From the NCBI GenBank assembly GCA_021324545.1, contig JAJPIX010000020.1, positions 1-64,000 on the forward strand: a stretch of 64,000 bases of DNA, written 5' to 3'. The position numbers and the translations under genes are program-made. A model generated the notes under the pieces. It worked only from the letters and a program-made list of their open reading frames with translations, did not search any database and was not told the DNA's origin. Origin of the DNA: Alphaproteobacteria bacterium (GTDB taxonomy: Bacteria; Pseudomonadota; Alphaproteobacteria; Micropepsales; Micropepsaceae). This document shows, one piece after another, positions 53,227-62,745 of the stretch. The number at the start of each line of letters is the position of its first letter. Position 1 is the stretch's first letter.

Positions 53227-53823
53227 ATGTCAAGAATTCCACAGATTCCCCACGCCGTTGTTTTCGATCTCGAATTCACAAGCTGGGAAGGTTCGCTCCA
53301 GCGCCGGTGGCTCGGCCCCGGCGAATTCAAGGAGCTGGTGCAGATCGGCGCAGTGCGCCTCAACGCGGCAACGCTTGAGGAGGAAGCATCTCTCGACGTG
53401 CTTGTGAAGCCCCGGCTCAATGCAACGCTGTCGGATTACTTCCAGACGCTCACCGGCATCACCAATTCCGAGGTCGCCGCGCGCGGCGTGGATTTCCTCG
53501 CCGCGTACGGGCGCTTCGTCGAATTCGCGGGGGAAGCGCCCGTGTTCGCGTTTGGCCGCGACGATCTCGTGTTCACCGAAAATATGCGGCTCTACGGCAT
53601 CGGGGATGCGCCGCCCCTGCCGCCTTATCGCAACATCGTTCCCTGGCTTGCGGACCACGGCATGAACACGGCCCGGATGCATGCCTGCGATGTGGGTCCG
53701 CGCGCGGGCGTTGCGTTCGCCGGCCGGCGGCACAACGCGCTCGACGATGCCCGCTCTGTCGCGTCGGGCATCCGCGCCCTGGTGATGAAGGGCGCCTCCA
53801 ATCCGTTTGCCTTGTCGCCCTAG
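53227..53823 (+). CDS. DEDDh-type 3'-5' exonuclease domain protein
   Basis: Protein of 198 residues from ATG 53227 (MSRIPQIPHAVVFDLEFTSW). It carries Exo I (FDLEFTS), an Exo II-type Asp in the middle, and Exo III HNALDDARSVA (His and Asp), as in ERI1/KapD-like exonucleases. It probably trims RNA or DNA 3' ends. A GTG at 53200 is an alternative start. Its stop shares CTAG with the convergent gene. Confidence 0.82.
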   Translation: MSRIPQIPHAVVFDLEFTSWEGSLQRRWLGPGEFKELVQIGAVRLNAATLEEEASLDVLVKPRLNATLSDYFQTLTGITNSEVAARGVDFLAAYGRFVEFAGEAPVFAFGRDDLVFTENMRLYGIGDAPPLPPYRNIVPWLADHGMNTARMHACDVGPRAGVAFAGRRHNALDDARSVASGIRALVMKGASNPFALSP

Positions 53824-54578
53824 CTGTTCTTCTCGGGAACCTTCAGCAGCTTGGCCAGCGCGCGGGAAATCGCGCGCGAAGACGCCCGGCCCTCATAGCC
53901 GTTCGACGGGCTGAAGGTAACGATCAGCCGCTTTCCATTCAGCGAGAGCGTGGGGTGGGAGCCTTGCGCCATTTCCACGGTGGCGACATGCGATGCAATG
54001 GCCTGCCGCGCCGTCTTGCTGGCGGCCAGCCGCGCAAGGCCGCGCACGGTATTTTCCATCGCATCGAAAGCCCAGGCGCGCGCATTCGCATCGGCCGCGA
54101 GCATGTTCCAGTCGGCCGCGAAGTTGATGCTGATCTGGCGCGTATAGGCAAGTCCGTCGGCCTCGTCGGATGCCGCGCTCTGCATCAGATGCAGCGAAAC
54201 CTGCTGCGGGGCGATCGGCGGAGCATCGCCGTTGCGCACGGCGGGCAGGCCGTTCGGCGCCGCATCGGTATAGAGCGTGATTCCGCCCCAGCCGCTCACC
54301 TGCATGGCAGTCGCGCCGGAATCATATTTCAGGACGCGCCCGCCGAACGATGCGCGCACCGGATAGAGCACGAAAACTTCCGGATCGTTGTCGAAGCGCA
54401 GGAGAAAATCGCTGTTGTGTGCGACGAGCGTGAACTTCACGCTGTCGCCGGCGATGTAGGTGCCGGATTCGATGTCGGCAATGCGGTCGAGCGCAAGCCC
54501 GCCGGCGGCATCCTGGGCAAGCGCCGGCGCGCCCATCAGCATCAGACCTGCCGCGAACGCTAGAACAGGCTTTCGCAT
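53820..54578 (-). CDS. Secreted protein, DUF4908-like
   Basis: Protein of 252 residues from ATG 54578 (MRKPVLAFAAGLMLMGAPALAQD), a signal peptide. The mature part is mixed alpha/beta: VLYPVRASFGGRVLKYDSGATAMQVSGWGGITLYTDAAPNGLPAVR and RQISINFAADWNMLAADANARAWAFDAMENTVRGLARL. The size and motifs resemble a family of alphaproteobacterial secreted proteins (DUF4908), function unknown. Family name is tentative. Confidence 0.65.
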   Translation of the reverse strand: MRKPVLAFAAGLMLMGAPALAQDAAGGLALDRIADIESGTYIAGDSVKFTLVAHNSDFLLRFDNDPEVFVLYPVRASFGGRVLKYDSGATAMQVSGWGGITLYTDAAPNGLPAVRNGDAPPIAPQQVSLHLMQSAASDEADGLAYTRQISINFAADWNMLAADANARAWAFDAMENTVRGLARLAASKTARQAIASHVATVEMAQGSHPTLSLNGKRLIVTFSPSNGYEGRASSRAISRALAKLLKVPEKNS

Positions 54579-54685
54579 CGCCGTCTTTTCTCGTTTTGCA
54601 ATCTCGTTCGCGCGCAAGGCTTTTGGCCTGCACGGCCCCCACAGGCATGTGCCTTATCGCTGGCGAATAGGGCAATATTATGGAG

Positions 54686-55486
54686 TCAGATGTCGTCGAA
54701 ACGCCCGCCGCGGCCATGACCTTTTGCGAATTGTGCCGCGCCCCTCTGCGATTCCCCGCTTTGCAGCGTTTTCATTCCGTGCGCGAATTCGTTGGCCATG
54801 GCTTTCGGAAAATCCAGATCGAATTGTTCGTATGAAGACAACCGGTCGCCCCGCAGGCAGGTTTGGGGAAAGCGCGCGATCTCATGCGCCAGCTTTTCGG
54901 CAGCCATCCGGCCTTCGCCATCGGGCACCACGCGGTTTGCAAGTCCCATGGCAAGGGCTTCCGCCGCGCCGACGCCGCGGCCCGTCAGAATCATGTCGAG
55001 AGCGCGCGATTGCCCGATAAGGCGCGGCAGGCGCACCGTGCCGCCGTCAATCAGCGGCACGCCCCATCGGCGGCAGAACACACCGAAGACGGCGCTTTGC
55101 TCGGCCACGCGCAGATCGCACCACAACGCCAGTTCCAGTCCGCCTGCCACGGCATGGCCGCAGACCGCTGCAATGACGGGCTTGGAAAGGCGAAGGCGCG
55201 TCGGCCCCATCGGCGCGCCGACGTCGAGCCAATCAGGCGGATCGGCGGGCGGAACTGTGAGGTTCCCGCGGCCGGCAGCAACGGCTTTCAGGTCGGCGCC
55301 CGAGCAGAATGTGCCGCCCGCGCCCCACAGTACGGCGACGTTTGCGCCCTGGTCGTTTTCGAATTGCAGGAACGCCTCGGCCAGCGCTTTCGCCGTGGGG
55401 CGGTCCACGGCGTTGCGCACATCCGGGCGGTTCAGAATCACGGTTGTCACCGGTCCGTCGCGCTCGATCAGCACGCTTGCGCGCAT
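54686..55486 (-). CDS. Enoyl-CoA hydratase/isomerase (crotonase) family
   Basis: Protein of 266 residues from ATG 55486, with GGGAGATGC upstream. Crotonase fold with FCSGADLKAVAAG for the first oxyanion loop and KPVIAAVCGHAVAGGLELALWCDLRVAEQSAVFGVF for the second. The usual Glu of the hydratase pair is not obvious at the canonical AEA..G site (VFGVFCRRWGVPLIDGGT has Arg and Asp), so isomerase or other crotonase chemistry is possible. It is divergent from the aconitase gene. Confidence 0.82.
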   Translation of the reverse strand: MRASVLIERDGPVTTVILNRPDVRNAVDRPTAKALAEAFLQFENDQGANVAVLWGAGGTFCSGADLKAVAAGRGNLTVPPADPPDWLDVGAPMGPTRLRLSKPVIAAVCGHAVAGGLELALWCDLRVAEQSAVFGVFCRRWGVPLIDGGTVRLPRLIGQSRALDMILTGRGVGAAEALAMGLANRVVPDGEGRMAAEKLAHEIARFPQTCLRGDRLSSYEQFDLDFPKAMANEFAHGMKTLQSGESQRGAAQFAKGHGRGGRFDDI

Positions 55487-55558
55487 AGCCGCATCTCCCT
55501 TCACTTTGCCAGCCGAACAGGACTAAAACGGCGCCACTTTACGCGCGAGGCAATCCCC

Positions 55559-58267
55559 GTGGCCAACCCCGACACCTTCAAATCCCGCAAAACGCTGACC
55601 GTAAACGGCAAATCCTATGTCTATTTCAGCCTCGCGGCCGCCGAGAAGAACGGACTGAAGGGTATTTCCCGTCTTCCCTATTCCCTGAAGATCCTGTTGG
55701 AAAATCTCCTCCGCTACGAGAACGGCGTATCGGTCACCGCAAGCGACATCCGCGCCGTGGCCGCCTGGCTGGATAAACGGTCCTCTGAACGCGAGATCGC
55801 GTTTCGCCCCGCGCGGGTGCTGATGCAGGATCTCACCGGCGTTCCGGCCGTCGTGGATCTCGCCGCCATGCGCGATGCAATGAAAAACCTCGGCGGCGAT
55901 CCGGAAAAAATCAATCCGCTCGCCGAAGTAGATCTGGTGATCGACCATTCGGTGATGGTGGATGTGTTCGGCCGCCCCGATTCCTTCAAGCGCAATGTGC
56001 AGATTGAGTATCAGCGCAACGGAGAGCGTTACGCCTTCCTGCGCTGGGGCCAGCAGGCGTTCGCCAATTTCAGCGTGGTGCCGCCCGGCACCGGCATCTG
56101 CCACCAGGTCAATCTCGAATATCTCGGCCAGACGGTGTGGACACGCAAGATCAGGGAAGGAAAGAAGACGGTAGAATACGCCTTTCCCGATACGCTCGTG
56201 GGCACCGACAGCCACACCACCATGATCAACGGGCTTGCCGTGCTGGGATGGGGCGTGGGCGGAATCGAAGCGGAAGCGGCCATGCTCGGCCAGCCGATTT
56301 CGATGCTCATACCCGAAGTGATCGGGTTCCGGTTGAGCGGCAGATTGCGCGAAGGCGTCACCGCCACCGACCTTGTGCTCACCGTCACCGAAATGCTGCG
56401 CAAGAAAGGCGTGGTGGGAAAATTCGTGGAGTTCACCGGGCCCGGCCTCGATGAGCTTGCGCTCGAAGATCGCGCCACGATCGCCAATATGGCGCCGGAA
56501 TATGGCGCCACCTGCGGGTTTTTCCCCATCGATGCGGAAACCATCCGCTATCTCAAGGCCACCGGGCGAAAAGCCCAGCGCGTGGCGCTGGTTGAAAAAT
56601 ATGCCAAGGCGCAAGGGCTGTTCCGCAGCTCCAGGGCCGAAGAGCCGGTGTTCACCGACACCCTGTCGCTTGATCTTTCGACCGTGGAGCCGAGCCTGGC
56701 GGGCCCAAAGCGTCCGCAGGATCGCGTGCCGCTGGCCAGGGCCGCGGAAGAATTCTCCAAAGCGCTCGTCACCACCTTCGCCAAGCAGGGCGATGAATCC
56801 AGGCGCGTGAAGCTCGAGGGCATGGACGCCGATATCGGTCATGGGGACGTTGTCATCGCGGCCATTACAAGCTGCACGAACACGTCCAATCCCTCCGTGA
56901 TGATCGGCGCGGGACTGCTCGCGAAGAAGGCTGTCGAGCGCGGACTGAAGCCCAAGCCTTGGGTCAAGACATCGCTGGCGCCGGGCAGCCAGGTTGTCAC
57001 CGAGTATTATGCGAAATCGGGCCTGGGCAGATATCTCGACAAGCTCGGCTTCGAGCTGGTGGGCTATGGCTGCACGACCTGCATCGGCAATTCGGGGCCC
57101 TTGCCGGATCCCGTGGCGAAGGCGGTCACCGATGGCGATCTGGTCGCCGCCGCGGTCCTTTCGGGCAACCGTAATTTCGAAGGGCGCGTGCATCCGCAGG
57201 TGCGCGCCAATTATCTGGCCTCGCCCATGCTCGTGGTGGCCTATGCGCTTGCCGGTTCCATGACGAAAAACCTGACGCAGGAGCCGCTGGGCACCGACAA
57301 AAAAGGCCGGCCCGTCTATCTGAAAGACATCTGGCCGAGCCCGAAGGAAATCGCCGAGACGATTCGCAAGTCGCTCAAGCCTTCGGCGTTCCGCGCGCGC
57401 TATTCCAACGTGTTTGAAGGCACACCAAACTGGCGGAAGATCAAGGTCGGCAAGGGCAAGACCTATGCCTGGGACAAGCGCTCGACCTATGTGAAAAACC
57501 CGCCCTATTTCGACGGCATGGCGCGCCAGGTCACGCCTCCCTCCGATATCAGGGGCGCGCGCATCCTGGCGCTTTTCGGCGATTCCATCACCACCGACCA
57601 CATCAGCCCTGCCGGTTCCATCAAGAAGGACAGTCCGGCCGGCAAATATCTGATGGAACGCGGCGTGGCCTATGCCGATTTCAATTCCTATGGCTCGCGC
57701 CGCGGCAACGACGAAGTGATGGTGCGCGGCACATTCGCCAACATCCGCATCAAGAACGAGATGATGGGCGGCAGGGAAGGCGGCAACACGATCTACTATG
57801 CCGGCGCCCAGGCGCCTGGCGAAGAGATGTCCATTTTCGATGCGGCCATGCGCTACCAGAAGGATGGCGTCCCGCTGGTGGTGATTGCGGGCAAGGAATA
57901 TGGCACCGGCTCTTCACGCGATTGGGCGGCAAAGGGTCCCAAGCTTCAGGGCGTTCGCGCGGTAATTGCCGAAAGTTTCGAGCGCATCCATCGCTCCAAT
58001 CTTGTCGGCATGGGCATCGCGCCGCTGGTCTTCGAACATGGCAAGACACGGCGCGATTATGCCCTGACCGGCCGCGAAACGATCGATATTCCCGGTCTGT
58101 CGGGCAAACTTTCGCCGCGCGCGAAGATCATCGCCACAATCCACTATCCCGATGGGGCCGATGCCGAGCTTCCGCTGCATCTGATGATCCTCACCGCCGA
58201 TGAAATCAGCTATTTCGAGAACGGCGGCATCCTGCCCTTCATGGTCCGCAATCTTCTCGCGGCATAA
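55559..58267 (+). CDS. acnA: Aconitate hydratase A
   Basis: Iron-sulfur enzyme of 902 residues that isomerises citrate to isocitrate. Starts at GTG 55559 with GCGAGG eight bases upstream. Parts visible: VLMQDLTGVPAVVDLAAMRDAM, GTDSHTTMINGLAVLGWGVGGIEAEA, the cluster cysteines in AITSCTNTSNPSV and GYGCTTCIGNSGPL, and the swivel domain with GKEYGTGSSRDWAAKGPKLQGVRAVIAESFERIHRSNLVGMGI. The same frame is open far upstream but only antisense to the crotonase gene. Confidence 0.97.
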   Translation: MANPDTFKSRKTLTVNGKSYVYFSLAAAEKNGLKGISRLPYSLKILLENLLRYENGVSVTASDIRAVAAWLDKRSSEREIAFRPARVLMQDLTGVPAVVDLAAMRDAMKNLGGDPEKINPLAEVDLVIDHSVMVDVFGRPDSFKRNVQIEYQRNGERYAFLRWGQQAFANFSVVPPGTGICHQVNLEYLGQTVWTRKIREGKKTVEYAFPDTLVGTDSHTTMINGLAVLGWGVGGIEAEAAMLGQPISMLIPEVIGFRLSGRLREGVTATDLVLTVTEMLRKKGVVGKFVEFTGPGLDELALEDRATIANMAPEYGATCGFFPIDAETIRYLKATGRKAQRVALVEKYAKAQGLFRSSRAEEPVFTDTLSLDLSTVEPSLAGPKRPQDRVPLARAAEEFSKALVTTFAKQGDESRRVKLEGMDADIGHGDVVIAAITSCTNTSNPSVMIGAGLLAKKAVERGLKPKPWVKTSLAPGSQVVTEYYAKSGLGRYLDKLGFELVGYGCTTCIGNSGPLPDPVAKAVTDGDLVAAAVLSGNRNFEGRVHPQVRANYLASPMLVVAYALAGSMTKNLTQEPLGTDKKGRPVYLKDIWPSPKEIAETIRKSLKPSAFRARYSNVFEGTPNWRKIKVGKGKTYAWDKRSTYVKNPPYFDGMARQVTPPSDIRGARILALFGDSITTDHISPAGSIKKDSPAGKYLMERGVAYADFNSYGSRRGNDEVMVRGTFANIRIKNEMMGGREGGNTIYYAGAQAPGEEMSIFDAAMRYQKDGVPLVVIAGKEYGTGSSRDWAAKGPKLQGVRAVIAESFERIHRSNLVGMGIAPLVFEHGKTRRDYALTGRETIDIPGLSGKLSPRAKIIATIHYPDGADAELPLHLMILTADEISYFENGGILPFMVRNLLAA

Positions 58268-58354
58268 TTCCCTCGCGCGCCGAAGCAGCGCATAATGGCG
58301 GGGTTCAAGGCGAAGTGAGTGGAGGACAGGGGCACCAGGCCCTATGTTCGGGGG

Positions 58355-59095
58355 ATGAAATTTCACGGGATTTTCGCAGCCGCTGTGGCAGTTTCTGCCA
58401 TCGCCGCGGCACAGGCCGGCGCCGGCGCGAGCCCGCCGCGGCCTGTGGTCGTGGAGCTTTACACAAGCCAGGGCTGCAACTCCTGTCCGCCGGCCGATGC
58501 GCTGTTGGCGCAGCTTGCGAGCCGCAAGGATGTCCTGGCGCTCACGCTTCCCGTGACCTACTGGGACATGCTGGGCTGGAAGGATACCTACGGCACCGAA
58601 AGCAACACGCACCGCCAGGAATCCTATGCGAATGTGATGGGCCGCGGCGGCGTCTATACGCCACAGATGATCATCGACGGCGTTGACGACGTGGTGGGCA
58701 GCCGCCAGGCCAAGGTCATGTGGGCCATCGAGACGCGCGAGGCCGACATGACAAACGTTCCGGTCGATGTGAGCGAGACGCCGGATTATCTTCGCGTGGT
58801 CATCGGCGCTTCGCCAAAAATCAGGACCGATGCAACGATCTGGATGTTCCATATCCTGTCGCACGGCACGGCCGATATCGGCGCGGGCGAAAATCAGGGG
58901 CGCAAGCTGACATACCGCAACATCGTGCGCGACGTGCGTACGCTTGGGCCCTGGAAGGGCGACTCGGTTTCCATTGCCATGCCTCGACATGAATTTCCCG
59001 GGCCTTATGACGATGTTGCCGTGGTGCTGCAGCAGGGCGGCTATGGGCGCGTGATCGGCGCCGCGGAACTGAAACGTTCGGCTTCCGGCCGCTGA
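58355..59095 (+). CDS. DUF1223 protein, secreted thioredoxin-like
   Basis: Protein of 246 residues from ATG 58355 (MKFHGIFAAAVAVSAIAAAQAGAGA), with a signal peptide. The mature start VVVELYTSQGCNSCPPADALLAQLA carries a CxxC pair of the thioredoxin fold, typical of DUF1223. A later YTPQMIIDGVDDVVGSR with a cis-Pro-like TP fits that fold. It probably performs a periplasmic thiol reaction, possibly with c-type cytochromes or metal; not proven. Confidence 0.85.
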   Translation: MKFHGIFAAAVAVSAIAAAQAGAGASPPRPVVVELYTSQGCNSCPPADALLAQLASRKDVLALTLPVTYWDMLGWKDTYGTESNTHRQESYANVMGRGGVYTPQMIIDGVDDVVGSRQAKVMWAIETREADMTNVPVDVSETPDYLRVVIGASPKIRTDATIWMFHILSHGTADIGAGENQGRKLTYRNIVRDVRTLGPWKGDSVSIAMPRHEFPGPYDDVAVVLQQGGYGRVIGAAELKRSASGR

Positions 59096-59123
59096 TCCTT
59101 TAGGCTGCGCGCCGAAGGCCCGG

Positions 59124-59765
59124 ATGTTCATGACTGGTACCCCCTACTCGGACGCAGCCTTCGCGCTGGTGCTGTTCTGTGCCGCCCTTGTGCTGATGCT
59201 GGCGGCGGCGCGCGCAAACGGCGATGCGCGCGGTTATGCGCGCCTTGCAGCTGCGCTGTATCTGGCTCTTGCCGTGGCGCAGGCCGTTTCGTTTGCGGAT
59301 ACGCAAGCATCCATGCGTTCCTTTGCCGGAATGGTTGCGCTTCTGGCCAGCGCGATGGCGCCGCCGGCATTGGTCCTGACGCTGGCAGAAACCTTCGCGC
59401 GGCCCGCGCGGCCCTGGCTTGCCGCCTGCGTGCTGCTTGCCGGATTCTTCTGCGCCATGGCGGCCGTCATGATGAATGCGGTGCCGTTCGCGCTCATTCC
59501 CCTCGCGCTGTCGTCGGCAACGATTCTTTTCATGGGGTTTGCAGGCGCAAAGGCGGCAGCGCTCGATGCAGCCTATCTTTGTGTGGCCGCGCTTGCCCTT
59601 CTTGCCGGCGCCGGCGCCTGGCTTGCGTCGAGCCCGGGCGGCCTGGCGCTGTTCACGGCCGTGTCGCTTCTGGGATTTTCGTTTCTGCTCTTGCGGTCAG
59701 GCCAACTGATCGAAAAGTCGGGCAAGCGGAGCGCGAAGGACACCGGCATATTGCGCAAGCCCTGA
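59124..59765 (+). CDS. Membrane protein, about six to seven helices, unknown
   Basis: Protein of 213 residues with hydrophobic segments about 12-28, 40-57, 66-88, 95-115, 119-135, 145-163 and 170-190, so probably six to seven helices, ending in a short cytoplasmic tail (SGKRSAKDTGILRKP). I do not recognise a family. ATG 59124 and ATG 59130 are both possible starts. It follows the DUF1223 gene by 28 bp. Confidence 0.6.
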   Translation: MFMTGTPYSDAAFALVLFCAALVLMLAAARANGDARGYARLAAALYLALAVAQAVSFADTQASMRSFAGMVALLASAMAPPALVLTLAETFARPARPWLAACVLLAGFFCAMAAVMMNAVPFALIPLALSSATILFMGFAGAKAAALDAAYLCVAALALLAGAGAWLASSPGGLALFTAVSLLGFSFLLLRSGQLIEKSGKRSAKDTGILRKP

Positions 59766-60160
59766 GGCGTCCCGCCCCTTGAGCTCAAGCCCTTGCGCCA
59801 GCACCTGGGCCGCAAAGGCCGATGGTTGCTCAAGCCCGTTCCAAACCGGCGCGTCGGTGCGTGCTTCAAAACGGCACAGTCCGGCACAAGCGCGCGAAGG
59901 GCCGGCCGTTGCGACTGCCGGTTGGCGAGCGTCGCGTTCACCATGGAAATTGGCGGTCCTGGCGCTTTTTTCCGCGGGCCGCAACGCAAAACGCGCCACC
60001 GGCGCCAGACTGCGCCCGGAAATCGGATAATGGCCGCGACCCATCATAACCGTGTCTTAACGCAAAGGGCGCGCCGCCCCCTGTCTTGGCGGCCAACTGC
60101 CTCATCAGTTTCGACTTTTTTAATTCGCGCCCGGCATGATCGTTCCCAAGGCCCAGAAAA
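59766..60160. other. 395-bp gap, no convincing gene
   Basis: Overlapping open frames exist on both strands, including one of 116 codons on the minus strand (59697-60047) that overlaps the membrane protein gene. None shows a recognisable motif or a ribosome site. The last 120 bp before 60160 are slightly richer in A/T and probably hold the promoter of the GGDEF-EAL gene. Confidence 0.4.
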
Positions 60161-61891
60161 ATGCGGCCGGGGAAATGGTGGATTGTGGGAAGCCAGACGC
60201 TTCAGAAGAAGCCTGTCCGTGGCCTCGAGTCGTTGTCGGCTGTCCAGGAAGCTGAACGTCTCAGGCTTGCGCTGGCTGGCGCGCGCCAGGCCATTTTCGA
60301 CTGGACGCTGTCCGACGACCGCATCGTGTGGGACGGCGCCTCCGAAATCCTCTCGCTTCATTCTTCGCCCGAGCGGCTGAAGCAGGGCGAATGTTTTCGG
60401 GCGTGGCTTTGCGTGGAAGGCCGCGAAAAACTCGATGCGATCATCAACCGGCCGCTGCGCGGAGAAACCGGCTTCGAGCTGGATTTCGAAGTAACTTCGG
60501 CGCTGGGAGCAACCTGGTTCGAAATGTGCGGCGTGCGCATGGCCAATGCCGGCGGGCAGGCCGAACGCATCACCGGAATGTTGCGCATCGTTACCGAAAA
60601 AAAGCGCGAGATGCAGCGGCTGACCTATCTGGCCACGCGCGACGAACTGACGGGCCATCTCAACCGCACCTCGCTGCGCGGCGAGCTTGCGAAGGCCATC
60701 GAAGCCGCCGCCGCCGAGGAGCGGAATTGCGCCTATCTCGTGGCCTCGATCGACCGGCTCGCGATGATCAACGAAACCTACGGCTTTGATGCCGCCGACG
60801 AGGTGATCGTGGCGGTGGGCGAAAGGTTGGCGCGTTCGCTTCGCATGCGCGATGTCGTCGGCCGCACCGCGGGCAACAAGCTTGGCCTCATCCTGGTCGA
60901 TTGCAAGGAAAGCGAACTGCCGCGCGTGGCCGAGCGCTTGCGCGCCGCGGTGCGCCGCGAGGTGATCGACACGCGCTCCGGCATGGTGTCGGCCACCATA
61001 TCGGTCGGCGCGGTGCTGCTGCCGTCGGGCGCCTCGTCGAGCCAGGAAGCCATGCTGCGCGCCGAAGAAGCGCTCGATCGCGCGCGCGCCACCGGCCGCG
61101 ACGGATTCCAGATCTATGTGAAGTCGCCCCAGCGCGAAACCGCGCGGCTCAGGCTCATGGCCATCGCCGATCAGGTGGTGGAAGCGCTGAACGACAACCG
61201 GCTTGTCTTCGCCTATCAGCCGATCGTGTCCGCCGCAAGCGGAAAACCTGTGCATTACGAATGTCTGCTCAGGATGGTGCGCCCCGGCGGCGAAATCGTG
61301 TCCGCCAACAACTTCATCCCGGCCGCCGAGCAGCTGGGCCTGGTGCGCCTGGTGGACCGCCGCGCGCTGGAAATGACGGTGGCGGAGCTTTACGACCATC
61401 GCGACATCTCCCTCGCGGTCAACGTGTCCGGCACGACCGCCGGCGATCCGTCATGGCTGCAATCCTTCGTCAATTACATTCGCGCCAATCACGAGGTGGC
61501 CCCCCGCATGATCGTGGAGCTCACCGAAACGGCGGCGCTGCACGATTTCGAGGAGAACGCCCGCTTCATCTCACGTCTGCGCGAAATGGGCTGCAAGGTC
61601 GCGATCGACGATTTCGGCGCGGGCTATACCTCGTTCCGCAATCTGCAGATGTTGCGGGTGGACATGGTCAAGATCGACGGCGCCTATGTGAAAGGTCTGG
61701 AAGCCTCTCCCGACAACCAGATCTTCGTCCGCACGCTTGTGGATCTGGCCAAGAATTTCAACCTGAGGACTGTCGCCGAATGGGTCGGTTCGCAGGCCGA
61801 AGCCGAGCTTCTGAAAAAGCTCGGGGTGGATTACTTCCAGGGTTATCACTTCGGCGAGCCGCGGCTCGATCCGGAATGGTCGAGGCAATAG
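60161..61891 (+). CDS. GGDEF-EAL protein, cyclase half inactive, phosphodiesterase likely active
   Basis: Cytoplasmic protein of 576 residues. A PAS-like N-terminal region (about 30-145) precedes a GGDEF domain (about 150-320) and an EAL domain (about 335-575). The GGDEF signature is VGRTAGNKLGLIL, with AGNKL (237-241) where active cyclases have GGDEF, so c-di-GMP synthesis is not expected. The EAL side keeps Glu367 in YECLLRM, NVSG, ELTET, DDFGAGYTSF, VKIDG and AEWVG, the residues for metal binding and catalysis. It likely degrades c-di-GMP. The double-PilZ protein at 42758 is a possible effector of the same signal. Confidence 0.9.
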   Translation: MRPGKWWIVGSQTLQKKPVRGLESLSAVQEAERLRLALAGARQAIFDWTLSDDRIVWDGASEILSLHSSPERLKQGECFRAWLCVEGREKLDAIINRPLRGETGFELDFEVTSALGATWFEMCGVRMANAGGQAERITGMLRIVTEKKREMQRLTYLATRDELTGHLNRTSLRGELAKAIEAAAAEERNCAYLVASIDRLAMINETYGFDAADEVIVAVGERLARSLRMRDVVGRTAGNKLGLILVDCKESELPRVAERLRAAVRREVIDTRSGMVSATISVGAVLLPSGASSSQEAMLRAEEALDRARATGRDGFQIYVKSPQRETARLRLMAIADQVVEALNDNRLVFAYQPIVSAASGKPVHYECLLRMVRPGGEIVSANNFIPAAEQLGLVRLVDRRALEMTVAELYDHRDISLAVNVSGTTAGDPSWLQSFVNYIRANHEVAPRMIVELTETAALHDFEENARFISRLREMGCKVAIDDFGAGYTSFRNLQMLRVDMVKIDGAYVKGLEASPDNQIFVRTLVDLAKNFNLRTVAEWVGSQAEAELLKKLGVDYFQGYHFGEPRLDPEWSRQ

Positions 61892-61894
61892 CCG

Positions 61895-62497
61895 CTATTT
61901 TCGTTGCGCCAGTTCCGCCAGTTGCCGGCGCATCGCCTCGATTTCGCTTTTCAGCTCGTTGATCTCTTCGGTCTGGGGCTGCGCCGGCTTGGTCTGGGCG
62001 CCGTTGGTGGACTTGGCCTGTTCGCCTTCGCCGCCCTTGCCCGGGGCAAAGGGCGAAAACATTTTCATGGCGCGCTCGAACATGGCGAGGTTCTGGCGGG
62101 TGAGGTTCTCCAGCGCCTGCGTGCCCCCGCCGAAGGCTTCCGCGAGCCGGTTGCGCATGGCTTCCTGGTTCTTCGCAAAGCTTTCCATGCTCATGTCCAG
62201 ATAGCCGGGCACGAAGGCCTGCATGGAGTCGCCGTAAAAACGGATCAGCCGGCGCAGGAACTGGATCGGAAGAAGGTTCTGTCCCTTGGCCTCTTCCTCG
62301 AAGATGATCTGGGTCAGCACCTGCTTGGTGATGTCTTCGCCGGTCCGCGCATCATGCACCTCGAAGTCCACCCCGTCCTTGACCATCTGCGCCAGATGGT
62401 CGAGCGTGACATAGGACGAGGTCTCGGTGTTGTAGAGGCGCCGGTTCGCGTATTTCTTGATGACAACCGGTTCCGCTTTTGGGCGTTCTTCCGTCAC
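61895..62497 (-). CDS. phaR: Polyhydroxyalkanoate synthesis repressor
   Basis: Protein of 200 residues from GTG 62497. The N-terminal DNA- and PHA-binding domain is unmistakable: VVIKKYANRRLYNTETSSYVTLDHLAQMVKDGVDFEVHDARTGEDITKQVLTQIIFEEE. A C-terminal coiled coil (EEINELKSEIEAMRRQLAELAQ) follows. PhaR represses phasin and its own gene and is released when it binds PHA. It is divergent from phaB, so the 248 bp between them probably carries its operator, though I see no clear TGC-type dyad. A GTG at 62536 would add 13 residues. Confidence 0.94.
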   Translation of the reverse strand: MTEERPKAEPVVIKKYANRRLYNTETSSYVTLDHLAQMVKDGVDFEVHDARTGEDITKQVLTQIIFEEEAKGQNLLPIQFLRRLIRFYGDSMQAFVPGYLDMSMESFAKNQEAMRNRLAEAFGGGTQALENLTRQNLAMFERAMKMFSPFAPGKGGEGEQAKSTNGAQTKPAQPQTEEINELKSEIEAMRRQLAELAQRK

Positions 62498-62745
62498 GAT
62501 CGACCGTTTTGTTAGACGTTTCCCCCACGCCGGCACCTCTTCGGGGGCGCCTGGAATGGGCTACACCTCACACCGCAAACGAAGCCCTGTCCAGCCTTGT
62601 CTTGCGGGTTTTCGCTGCGCTGCGCCACAGGGTTCTCCAGGCAAACTATTGTAGTTGAACTGAAAATTCCAACAGTTTACCCCTCCTCGCATTCGCGGCA
62701 TTTTCATTATCCATAACAAGACAAGGCCTTGAAGGGAGCAAATGC

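Noticed and set aside
54863-55558. N-terminal extension of the aconitase frame
   Set aside because: Antisense to the crotonase gene; the family N-terminus and a ribosome site fit the GTG at 55559.
59697-60047. Minus-strand frame of 116 codons
   Set aside because: Codon third positions are less GC-rich than in real neighbours, no ribosome site or known motif, and it overlaps the membrane protein gene by 69 bp. Not excluded, but unsupported.
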